Below, piece after piece: positions 26,749-34,575 of a stretch of DNA of 64,000 nt. The stretch comes from Lachnospiraceae bacterium. GTDB taxonomy: Bacteria; Bacillota; Clostridia; Lachnospirales; Lachnospiraceae. Under the pieces are notes generated by a model. The model was given only the letters and a program-made list of their open reading frames with translations, did no database searches and was not told where the DNA came from. The stretch spans positions 1-64,000 of the forward strand of contig CAJTFL010000007.1 in NCBI GenBank assembly GCA_910575565.1. Reading direction: 5' to 3'. The stretch's first letter is position 1; the number at the start of each line of letters is the position of its first letter. Position numbers and translations under genes: made by a program.

Positions 26749-27537
26749 TCAATTTGCAGGGCTTGACACCGCCTGGACTACCCAGCGGGTATCACGGTCG
26801 CCGCCGGAACAGGTAGAGAGGGTGATGACCGTATCCTCCGCCGTGGGCGTGACGCCCGTGTCGATGACAGACCGCTCCAGCCCGCAGCGGATGAAGTCCT
26901 GTTTTTCCTCCGGCCCTGAAAACTTCCGCTGGTAGGTGGCCGCTGTCAGCCCGGTCTCATAGGCGGCATAGATGTCATACCGCCGTGTGCCGTCCCCGTT
27001 GGCAAGGTAGACGCTGGGGTTCTCCCGCCAGAAGTCAGCGTCCTTGTAGTGCTTCAAGCTGCCGAACATGGTCCCGTTCCGCATCCTGTGTCCGTAGATG
27101 AGGGTGTTGAAATCCCCAAGGCAAGCGTCCGCCCGGTAATCCAGAAAGACCGCCCCCGCCGCGTTCTCCTCGCCGTTCCACGCATGGGTCAGATAGCGGG
27201 CATTGTCCCCGCCCTGAAGGAGCGGATAGGAGAGGATGCCCGGTATTTCGATCCAGCCTACCACATCGGCGTTGACCTCTTGCAGCGGGGACAGGTCCAT
27301 GCCGCTGGGGGCGTCCACCTTTTCCTCCGCTCCGGGCGCATCCTCCTCAGGGGAAGTCGTGGCAGAGGGAGCGGGGGACGGCTCCACGGCCTCCGCCACA
27401 TACGCCAGCCGCCTCGCCTCGCTGTAAAGCTGGACTGCCCGCTGGTCCCCGATGTTACGCAGATAGAGGAAGAACAGGCACATCGCCATCAGCATGAGGA
27501 ACAGGAACTCAAAAAATCTCCGTGGGTCGATACGCAC
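26749..27537 (-). CDS. srtB: Class B-like sortase
   Basis: The 262-residue protein has an N-terminal membrane anchor (FLFLMLMAMCLFFLYL), an acidic linker and a sortase domain with His150 in YGHRM, Cys243 in TLSTC and Arg251. It cleaves a C-terminal sorting motif and attaches the protein to the cell wall. The adjacent adhesin ends VPQTGD plus a membrane anchor and is the likely substrate. It starts at GTG with AAGGAGG seven bases upstream. Confidence 0.9.
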   Translation of the reverse strand: MRIDPRRFFEFLFLMLMAMCLFFLYLRNIGDQRAVQLYSEARRLAYVAEAVEPSPAPSATTSPEEDAPGAEEKVDAPSGMDLSPLQEVNADVVGWIEIPGILSYPLLQGGDNARYLTHAWNGEENAAGAVFLDYRADACLGDFNTLIYGHRMRNGTMFGSLKHYKDADFWRENPSVYLANGDGTRRYDIYAAYETGLTAATYQRKFSGPEEKQDFIRCGLERSVIDTGVTPTAEDTVITLSTCSGGDRDTRWVVQAVSSPAN

Positions 27538-27598
27538 GGCCGCACCTCCTTAAAATAAGCGCAGGGCTGGCTCCACGCGCCAGCCCCACGCTCCATGC

Positions 27599-30565
27599 TC
27601 AGTCAACCGTTGTCTTTTTCCTGTCCCTGATCTCCAGACAGCCCATGACGGCCAGCCCAGCGAGGGAGGCCATCAGCAGGACATACCACAGCCCGGAATT
27701 GTCGCCGGTCTGGGGGACATCCGCCACGGGAATATCCGCAGCAGGCACTTCCTCATCGGGAATCTCCACCAGCGGCTCGTCCTCCACGGGGATGTCCGTC
27801 TGTGGCACATCCTCCTCCGGGATGTCCTCCACGGGAGGCTCCGCAGGGGGAATGTCAGGCACTTCGGGGTCCTCCGGGGTTTCAGGGGTCTCCGGCTCCT
27901 CCGGCTGTTCCGGGGTGTCCGGCTCCGGGTCGGGATAGGTGTAGTCCTTCTCCCATGTGACCTCCCACTCCCGGTCGTTCTTCTGGACGGTGGTGACGGT
28001 CACGTCAGTCTCCGTCCAGCCCCCGGTAGTCGTGGTGGTGTCTGTCCGGGAGGTCTCTACGGTGTCCACCTTCCGTTCGGCGGTGCTGGCCGTGTTCGTC
28101 ACGACCCCGGCGGCGGCCTCGTTCACGGTGAAGTTCAGGGAGACGGACAGGTCCACCGACTGCCTGCCGCTCTCGACGCCCACGAAGGTCTGGGAGGAAA
28201 AGACCGGCTCCCCGTCCCCGTCGTAGCCTACCGGCTCGGTGCTGACCTCGGAGGTGAACAGGTACACGCCCTCGCCGATGTTCTGCGTCCCGGTGAGCCG
28301 GAGGTCGATGTTCACGCCCTCCGCCAGCTTCAGCCCGGACAGGGTGTAGCTGCCGTCCCCGCTTCTGGGGATAACGCCGTACTGGGTCCCGGAGTCGTCC
28401 CCGGCCAGCCGCCGCGTCTCCACGACCTCGCCGCCCACCACCACATGGACCAGAAGGTCGTCGCTCTCTGCATCCGGCATGACGGCGAGGGTGAAGGTCA
28501 GGTCGGCCTCATATTTGCCGGTGTCCCCGTCCCGCTGGCCCACGGTCAGGCTGGCGTCAGTGGCGAAGTTGTTCTCGTTGATGAGGGTGTTCTGGTGGGT
28601 AGGGGCCTCCGTCTGGGAGATCAGGTAGTCATAGAGCGCCTTTGTCAGCGCCCACTCCCGGTCGTCCAGCTCCCGCCAGTTCTTCCCGCCCACCGCCTGG
28701 TAGTAGCTGGTGAAGGGGTCCTCCCGGTCGATCATCATGTCGCCGCTGTTGCCGAAGGTCCAGAGCGCCGCCTGGGTAGCCGCCAGCGCCATGCCGTCCG
28801 TGAGGTAGGTGTCGAAGCCCCAGGCGGTCGCCAGCCCCCGGTAATCGTCCTTGTCGATCTCGCCGCTGTTGTAGGCGTCTACCAGCATCCGCTTTACGGC
28901 GTCCAGGCTCCCGGCTCCCTCAGAAGTCCCCCAATAGCCGTTCCGGGCGATGGCCCGGATGTGCGCCGCCGCCTCGCTGTCGTAGTACCCGGCGTCCTCC
29001 ACATTCTCCATGTCATAGCGGAAGCCAGCCTGGGGGCTGACAGCAAAGTCGGCGCAGTACACATAATGCTCGTTCCCGTCCTTGTCCACCAGCACGAACT
29101 GGTGAGCCTGCCAGCGGTCGCTGGGGGAGGCTGTGCCGTCCCCGTCCACCTTGACGGCATCCACACGGATGGCGCTCTCCAGGCCGTACTTGCCCAGCCA
29201 CTGGAAGTCGTAGCCCTCCGGGTCGAACTCCGCGCCGTCCTTGTCCGCCCGGTGGTGGAGGTCGGTTTTCTGGTCGGTCTTTCCCACGTCCGGCTCCGCC
29301 ACATCCGCCTTGATGCCGTTGGTCTCCAGGATGCCGTCCTGTCCGCCGGCCGTGACATCGCCCATCTCGGCGGTGACGGTGCGGTCGCTGGCGGCGATCC
29401 TCTTGGTCTCGGTCGTGGTGGTCCTGGTCGTGGTGGTGACAGCGCCGCCCATTGTCTCCGTGAAGGTAACGGTCGTCACCGTCACATCCGTGACCTCGGT
29501 GAGGGTGCTGGTGTCCTTCGTGCCGCGCAGGGTCTCCACGACAGTGCGGACATTCCCCTCTCTGTCGGTGGTGGTGGTCGTGACCTCATAGCCGGTCAGG
29601 GCGCCGTCTGCGTCCCGCAGCTCCGCCACCTTGACGGTCGTGGTCTCCCCGGTCTCCGGGTCTGTGGCCTCGCCCTCGGCGGGTCTGTCGGGCAGGACGG
29701 TCTCGGACACCGCCGCCCCGGTAGTGCTGGTCTTTGTTGTGGTGGTCTGGTAGCCCGTGAGGTTGCCGTCACCGTCATAGATGGGGGCCACATCCACCTT
29801 TGTCGTCACGCCGTCCGCATCTGTGAAAGGCTCCTGCGGCTGGGGCATCTCAGGCGGCTCCGCACTGGAAACGCCCTCCGGGAGGGTAACGGTGACGGAG
29901 GTCTCCTCGGTGGTGGTGGCGGTGAAGCCCACCACGGCCCCATCCTCATCCAGCACATCCTCCACCGTCACGGTCTTGTGGCCGATGCTCTCCCCGGTGC
30001 CGGGGTCCGTGATCTCGCTGTCCTCCTCGTCCGGGCGGGCAAGTTGTCCCGCCAGGGCTTCCTTGTCCACTTCCGCCGTCCCGGTGGCGGTGCTGCCGGG
30101 GGTCAGGCCCACCGTGATATTGCCGCCGTCCTTGAAAACAGGGCCAACGGCCTCGCTGGAACTGGCGGCGGAGCTGTCCACCGTCTCAAACTCGCCGGGG
30201 GTCTCCGTTGTGATGGTCTCGCCCTCCGTCGTTTCGGTCACAGGCTCCTTGTCCTCCACCGTTGTCCCGCTTGCCACTGTCTCGGTGGCAGTGGTCTCAT
30301 GGCCCGTCTCGCTGCCGCTCTCCTGGATGACGCGGCCCTCCTCATCCAGCACCGTGGTCTCGGTCGTGACCGCCGCGCCCTCCACCACAGGCTCCTTACC
30401 CTCCGGGCTGGCCCAGGTGATCTCGGTGGTGATGGTGGTGGTCCTGCCGTCCTCGCTGGCGGCGGCCTCCGTGGTCTCGGCGGCAAAGGCCGGGACGCTG
30501 GACAGGCTCACGCCCATCGCAAAAGCCAGCAGCAGGGACAGCTTTTTACAGAACTTTTTCCGCAT
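27599..30565 (-). CDS. Wall-anchored thioester-domain surface protein
   Basis: The roughly 988-residue protein has a signal peptide ending near VPAFA. A Thr/Glu/Val-rich repetitive N-terminal half (to about residue 440) precedes a thioester-type domain with Cys near 504 (VYCADF) and Gln near 598 (ATQAALWTFGN). A beta-rich region, an acidic Pro/Glu/Val stalk, the sorting signal VPQTGD, a hydrophobic helix and a charged tail follow. Such internal Cys-Gln thioesters can bond covalently to amines on target surfaces. It may serve as a mating or host adhesin. The ATG at 30565 has better spacing to AAAGGAA than the one at 30571. Confidence 0.85.
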   Translation of the reverse strand: MRKKFCKKLSLLLAFAMGVSLSSVPAFAAETTEAAASEDGRTTTITTEITWASPEGKEPVVEGAAVTTETTVLDEEGRVIQESGSETGHETTATETVASGTTVEDKEPVTETTEGETITTETPGEFETVDSSAASSSEAVGPVFKDGGNITVGLTPGSTATGTAEVDKEALAGQLARPDEEDSEITDPGTGESIGHKTVTVEDVLDEDGAVVGFTATTTEETSVTVTLPEGVSSAEPPEMPQPQEPFTDADGVTTKVDVAPIYDGDGNLTGYQTTTTKTSTTGAAVSETVLPDRPAEGEATDPETGETTTVKVAELRDADGALTGYEVTTTTTDREGNVRTVVETLRGTKDTSTLTEVTDVTVTTVTFTETMGGAVTTTTRTTTTETKRIAASDRTVTAEMGDVTAGGQDGILETNGIKADVAEPDVGKTDQKTDLHHRADKDGAEFDPEGYDFQWLGKYGLESAIRVDAVKVDGDGTASPSDRWQAHQFVLVDKDGNEHYVYCADFAVSPQAGFRYDMENVEDAGYYDSEAAAHIRAIARNGYWGTSEGAGSLDAVKRMLVDAYNSGEIDKDDYRGLATAWGFDTYLTDGMALAATQAALWTFGNSGDMMIDREDPFTSYYQAVGGKNWRELDDREWALTKALYDYLISQTEAPTHQNTLINENNFATDASLTVGQRDGDTGKYEADLTFTLAVMPDAESDDLLVHVVVGGEVVETRRLAGDDSGTQYGVIPRSGDGSYTLSGLKLAEGVNIDLRLTGTQNIGEGVYLFTSEVSTEPVGYDGDGEPVFSSQTFVGVESGRQSVDLSVSLNFTVNEAAAGVVTNTASTAERKVDTVETSRTDTTTTTGGWTETDVTVTTVQKNDREWEVTWEKDYTYPDPEPDTPEQPEEPETPETPEDPEVPDIPPAEPPVEDIPEEDVPQTDIPVEDEPLVEIPDEEVPAADIPVADVPQTGDNSGLWYVLLMASLAGLAVMGCLEIRDRKKTTVD

Positions 30566-30633
30566 AGGCATCTGTTCCTTTCTTTTTCCAAAAATAAAAG
30601 ACGGCTCCCGCCGCCTTTCTCACACACCCCGTC

Positions 30634-31881
30634 TTACACAGGTTCATCGTCCTCTGCGTCAAAACCGCTCCCGTCCTCATCGTCAGCCCCGATGTCCTCT
30701 GGGAGGCCGTAGTCCTCGTCATCATCCAGATAATCCGCATCCGGGTCGGGCTTTGACTGCTCCTTCTTCCCGCCGCCCTTGAAGAACTTCGTGTAGGCGA
30801 AGAAGCCGCCTCCGCCCAGCAGTGCCAGCACAAGGAGCAGGGCGGGCAGGGGGTTCACCTTGGGCGCGGGCTTTTCCTCATCCGGCTTGTCCTCGCCGTC
30901 CCCGTCCTCCGGCTCCTGGTTCTCAGCGGGCGGCTGGACCTCCGGCTCCGGCTTGGTGTATTTCGCCGCCGTGTCCTCATCCATCAGGGCCAGCAGGTCC
31001 GCCTCGTCCACCAGGTTCAGGAAGTGGACGGTCTGCTCCCCCTCGTCATCCCGGTCGATGATGAGATAGAAGGTGTTCCCGGCCTTTGTCACCAGCGTGA
31101 TGAACTGCTTGCCGGAGCCGTCCGCATGGGCCTCGTCATAGTCGTCCACCAGCGTCAGGTTGCCGTCCGGGGTGAGGGCGGCGGAGGGAGGCTCTGCCGT
31201 GTCGGTATTGCCCATGCTCATCATCAGCAGGAGCATCATCATCAGGGTGTCCTCGTCAATGCCGCTGCTGGTGGGAGGTTCGTCCTGCCCGTCATCCGTG
31301 GGCGGGGCGGTGGGGGCCTCCCGTTCCGTCACATCCAGATAGTCCTTGTAGACATACCCGGTGGCCTCCGGGACAACGACCTGATACCAGTCGCCGCTCT
31401 CGCCGATGACCTCCACCTCGGTCCCCCGGAGCAGATGGCCGATCACCGAATGTTCCATGCCGGAGCCGGAGCGGAGGTTCAGGTAGGTGTCGCTGCGGAC
31501 ATTGACTGTGCCGACAGTGACGGTCTCTGTCTCCGGCTCGGTATCGGTGTCCCCACCGGCATCACCGCCCATCAGGGCCTCCATGATCTGCTCCAGCCCC
31601 TGAGCGGAAAAGGTGATCTTCCCATCCTCACCGATAGCCACGCCCTCCGGCAGGACGACCTTTGTTCCAAGGGTAACGCCGTCAGGCAGGGCGGGGCTGC
31701 CGTCCTCCGAAGCGTCCCCGGCAGTCTCATCCGTTTCAGCGGGGGCAGTCTCCACGGCCTCCGTCTCTGTAGCCCCGCTGGTGGGGGTCGGGGCGCCCTC
31801 CGCCGCGAAGCAAACGGCGGAGAGGTTGCCCATCATCAGAACGCCAGCCAGAAGGCCGGCGATCATGCTCTTAAATTTCAT
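30634..31881 (-). CDS. SH3/DUF4366 membrane-anchored surface protein
   Basis: The protein (about 415 residues) has a signal peptide (MKFKSMIAGLLAGVLMMGN), an SH3b domain (NVRSDTYLNLRSGSGMEHSV), a DUF4366-like domain (FITLVTKAGNTFYLIIDRDD), a Pro/Glu-rich spacer and a C-terminal membrane helix followed by a basic then acidic cytoplasmic tail. It is exposed outside and may bind cell wall near the transfer apparatus. AAGGAGG lies nine bases before ATG 31881; the gene overlaps the upstream one by 11 bp. Confidence 0.8.
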   Translation of the reverse strand: MKFKSMIAGLLAGVLMMGNLSAVCFAAEGAPTPTSGATETEAVETAPAETDETAGDASEDGSPALPDGVTLGTKVVLPEGVAIGEDGKITFSAQGLEQIMEALMGGDAGGDTDTEPETETVTVGTVNVRSDTYLNLRSGSGMEHSVIGHLLRGTEVEVIGESGDWYQVVVPEATGYVYKDYLDVTEREAPTAPPTDDGQDEPPTSSGIDEDTLMMMLLLMMSMGNTDTAEPPSAALTPDGNLTLVDDYDEAHADGSGKQFITLVTKAGNTFYLIIDRDDEGEQTVHFLNLVDEADLLALMDEDTAAKYTKPEPEVQPPAENQEPEDGDGEDKPDEEKPAPKVNPLPALLLVLALLGGGGFFAYTKFFKGGGKKEQSKPDPDADYLDDDEDYGLPEDIGADDEDGSGFDAEDDEPV

Positions 31882-32173
31882 CCTGTTCATCCTCCTTGAT
31901 CTCAGAAGTATTGTTGTCACGGCCAGCCTGCATACCCGGCGTACCCGCCCCCAGCATGGCGGCCGGGGAGGGGAACAGCCCGCCTTGCAGGGCTTTCAGG
32001 ACCTCCGCAAGCTGGTCCGGGGTCAGGTTCTGCGCCCGCACCATCTCATGGATCTCCGTGTTCTCCTGCTGGGTGTACTTCTGGCAAAGCTCCTTGTACC
32101 GGGCGTCCCACAGGTCGCGCTTTTCCTTTGCGCGGTCACGGTCCGCCCCGATCTTGTCCAGTCTCTCGCTCAT
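31871..32173 (-). CDS. DUF4315-family protein
   Basis: The 100-residue protein starts MSERLDKIGADRDRAKEKRD and has a coiled coil (residues 1-45) and the segment VRAQNLTPDQLAEVLKALQG, typical of DUF4315 proteins that sit beside DUF4366 genes in ICEs. Function unknown; it may act with the neighbouring surface protein or the hydrolase. Confidence 0.8.
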   Translation of the reverse strand: MSERLDKIGADRDRAKEKRDLWDARYKELCQKYTQQENTEIHEMVRAQNLTPDQLAEVLKALQGGLFPSPAAMLGAGTPGMQAGRDNNTSEIKEDEQDEI

Positions 32174-32223
32174 TTTCGCTCCTTTTGGTTGTACCTGAAA
32201 TGCTTTGGGGCAGGGACAGGCCG

Positions 32224-32631
32224 TTACCGTTCCATATCCATGCCTGGGGCTTTCCGTTCCTTTTTCATTTCAGGAGGTTTCCGTGTTGCCGCCGCCTTTC
32301 TGTCTGCGAGGTCCTTTATCACTGATGTCCGCCCCGCGTCCTCCTTCTCCGGCGCAAAAGCCTCCCGCTCCTGGGCGTCGTACAGCGCTTGCAAGCGGCC
32401 CTCCGCCGATGTGAGCATATCTTGCAGGATGGCTATCCGCTCCTCCATGCGGTCAGATGCGTCGCTTGCGCCGCCTGTCTCCAGCATGAAGCGTTCCAGC
32501 CGGTCCTTTTCGCCGCCGATATACTGCTCCAGTTCCTCGCACTCCGCCATCAGGCTCCCGATAGTCTCGCCGGGATATGCTTCGGATGGCTGGCTCTGGT
32601 CTTTCCCTTTCTCATCCACCTTGTTCCTCAC
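32224..32631 (-). CDS. Coiled-coil protein (135 aa)
   Basis: The protein is strongly helical and charged (EELEQYIGGEKDRLERFMLE, MEERIAILQDMLTSAEGRLQ) and ends in a basic tail. I recognise no family. It lies between the NlpC/P60 hydrolase and DUF4315 genes on the same strand, so it is likely an accessory of the transfer apparatus. Confidence 0.6.
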   Translation of the reverse strand: MRNKVDEKGKDQSQPSEAYPGETIGSLMAECEELEQYIGGEKDRLERFMLETGGASDASDRMEERIAILQDMLTSAEGRLQALYDAQEREAFAPEKEDAGRTSVIKDLADRKAAATRKPPEMKKERKAPGMDMER

Positions 32632-32661
32632 CTCCCTTTGGTCTTGTTGTCCTGGGCAGTG

Positions 32662-34575
32662 TCACCTGATGCGCCCGAAGCACAGGAAATGGCTCTGCCA
32701 GTAGCTGCTCTCGGTGCTGGCGTAGGAGATGGGATTTCCGCAGTGGATCATCATCCCATCGCCCACATAGATACCCACATGGGTGGCGTCGCTGGGGTCC
32801 GGGGCGTCGTAGGTGTGGTGGAAGAAGATCAGGTCTCCCGGCTTCGCCTGGTCGGGCGGGATGATGTCGCATATCCCTTTCAGCCCCTTGGCCCCCAGCC
32901 TCCCCACGCTCCAGCCGTTGCCGCTGTGGTTGATGACCCACGACACGAAGCCGGAACAGTCAAAGGAAGTGGACGGGTTGGAACCGCCCCACACATAGGG
33001 GTAGCCCAGATACTTCTCCGCCTCGTTTATCATCCTGCGGAATTTCTCATCGGTCAGCGCCTCGCCGGGGATGTCATAGTCCGTGTACTCGCCCCCGGAC
33101 ACGCCGTACACATCCTCCCCGAACAGCTCCGAACGGTTGCCGCTGGTCGTCATCAGCACATCGTAGCGGTCGGCCTGCTCCGTTGTCAGCCCGGAGGCTT
33201 GGATCACCGCCCCCAGCCCCTTGTTCGTCAGCTTCACATTGAGGATATGATAGTTGTATGGCACTTCCACATCGTAGTCGTTGCCTTCGCTGTCCGTCCT
33301 TGTTTCTGTGCGGTAGCGGACCTCCACCTCCGGCGTGAGGGTGAGGGTGTACTGCTGGGCGAACAGGCTTTGCAGGGTGCTTTGGACCTCCGCCCTGGTG
33401 TAGTCCTCGAACAGAACGGTCAGGTAGGAGGCCAGCTCATAGGGGTTATGGCCGATTTCCGCCAGGTCATAACGATACTCGTCATAGCCGGGGTGGGTGC
33501 TTTCGATATTGCTTATCTGGTTGTCCAGGGCAGTCTCCAGAGCGGAGTAGTCCGCATCCGTTCCCGTGATGTCAGCGTCCTCCGCCGTGTAGGAGGTCCC
33601 CAGCACCGCGTTCCCGCTCCCGGCGAACATGGCGGTGCAGGAGGAGAACATCCCGGCGATGAGCATCACCAGAAGCCCCAGGGCGCCAACGATGAGGACA
33701 GCCTTGGGATGCTCCTTCACGAACTCGATCCCCTTGTCCACCACTGACTTCGTTCCCTCGGCGGTCTTTTTGCCGCCCTTCGCCGCCCCGGATGCCCCGG
33801 CCTTGCCGCTGGCCTTGGCCTCCATATACCGCTTTTTCAGTTCCTGCTTCTGCCGCCACTTGGAGATGGGGTTGGAGGAGGGGCTGGGGGCATCGTGGCG
33901 CTCCCGCCGGTACAGGGCCTCCACATTGGCGCTGTCCGACTTCCGCTCCAGCCTCGCCGCCTTGTCGTACTGTTTCAGCTTGTGGCTGTAATGGCTGTTG
34001 TTCACGATGTTCCCGGTGTTCCGCACCGTGGACTCCCCGCTTTGCAGGGCATCCGCGCCGGAGTTGCCCTCGCCCTCGTTGTCCGAACGCCCCACGGCGT
34101 CCCGGACGGTGTTCCTTGCCGCATGGAGGGCGGCGGCGGGGGCGTTGACCGCCGCCCGGCCACCCGCTCCCGGCTTCCGGGCGGTGACTTCCGTCACTTC
34201 GATGCGGAGCTTGCCCCTTGCGGCTTTTGTGGACTGCCGTTCCGGGCGGAGCTTATCCGAAAGGCACTCCGCGGTGGTCTCCACCTTGCCGCCCCTGGCG
34301 GTGGTACGGGGTTTTCTCCTGGAGGGGGCCTTCTCCTTTTCCCGGTCCGCCTTGGAGGACTGCCGGGACTGGTGGAGTTTGTCCGAGAGCCGCTCGTCCA
34401 CGGCCTCCGCCCTGCCGCTGTCACGGATGATACGCACACGCCTCTTTGTGGGGAGCTTCTCATTCGCCCGGTCCGCTTTATCGGCGGCCTTGTCCGCCTT
34501 TTTCGCCGCCCTGCGGATGTCCCGGTCAGAAAGCTCGTCCTCCGTAAAATGGAGGCGGCGCGCCTTGTCAGCCAT
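32662..34575 (-). CDS. NlpC/P60 peptidoglycan hydrolase of the transfer apparatus
   Basis: The 637-residue protein has a very basic, repetitive cytoplasmic N-terminus (RQS-KADREK-type repeats, about residues 1-250). A membrane helix follows (VLIVGALGLLVMLIAGMFSS, about residues 291-310), then an extracellular region and a C-terminal NlpC/P60 domain with the catalytic Cys in TSFDCSGFVSWV and His in DATHVGIYVG. It opens the cell wall for the conjugation channel, as VirB1-like and CwlT-like enzymes do. Its start overlaps virB4 by 8 bp. Confidence 0.88.
   Translation of the reverse strand: MADKARRLHFTEDELSDRDIRRAAKKADKAADKADRANEKLPTKRRVRIIRDSGRAEAVDERLSDKLHQSRQSSKADREKEKAPSRRKPRTTARGGKVETTAECLSDKLRPERQSTKAARGKLRIEVTEVTARKPGAGGRAAVNAPAAALHAARNTVRDAVGRSDNEGEGNSGADALQSGESTVRNTGNIVNNSHYSHKLKQYDKAARLERKSDSANVEALYRRERHDAPSPSSNPISKWRQKQELKKRYMEAKASGKAGASGAAKGGKKTAEGTKSVVDKGIEFVKEHPKAVLIVGALGLLVMLIAGMFSSCTAMFAGSGNAVLGTSYTAEDADITGTDADYSALETALDNQISNIESTHPGYDEYRYDLAEIGHNPYELASYLTVLFEDYTRAEVQSTLQSLFAQQYTLTLTPEVEVRYRTETRTDSEGNDYDVEVPYNYHILNVKLTNKGLGAVIQASGLTTEQADRYDVLMTTSGNRSELFGEDVYGVSGGEYTDYDIPGEALTDEKFRRMINEAEKYLGYPYVWGGSNPSTSFDCSGFVSWVINHSGNGWSVGRLGAKGLKGICDIIPPDQAKPGDLIFFHHTYDAPDPSDATHVGIYVGDGMMIHCGNPISYASTESSYWQSHFLCFGRIR

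Noticed and set aside
28445..30712. 755-residue plus-strand open frame
   Set aside because: It is antisense to the thioester adhesin and composed of low-complexity Gly/Leu/Arg; no domain and no start signal.
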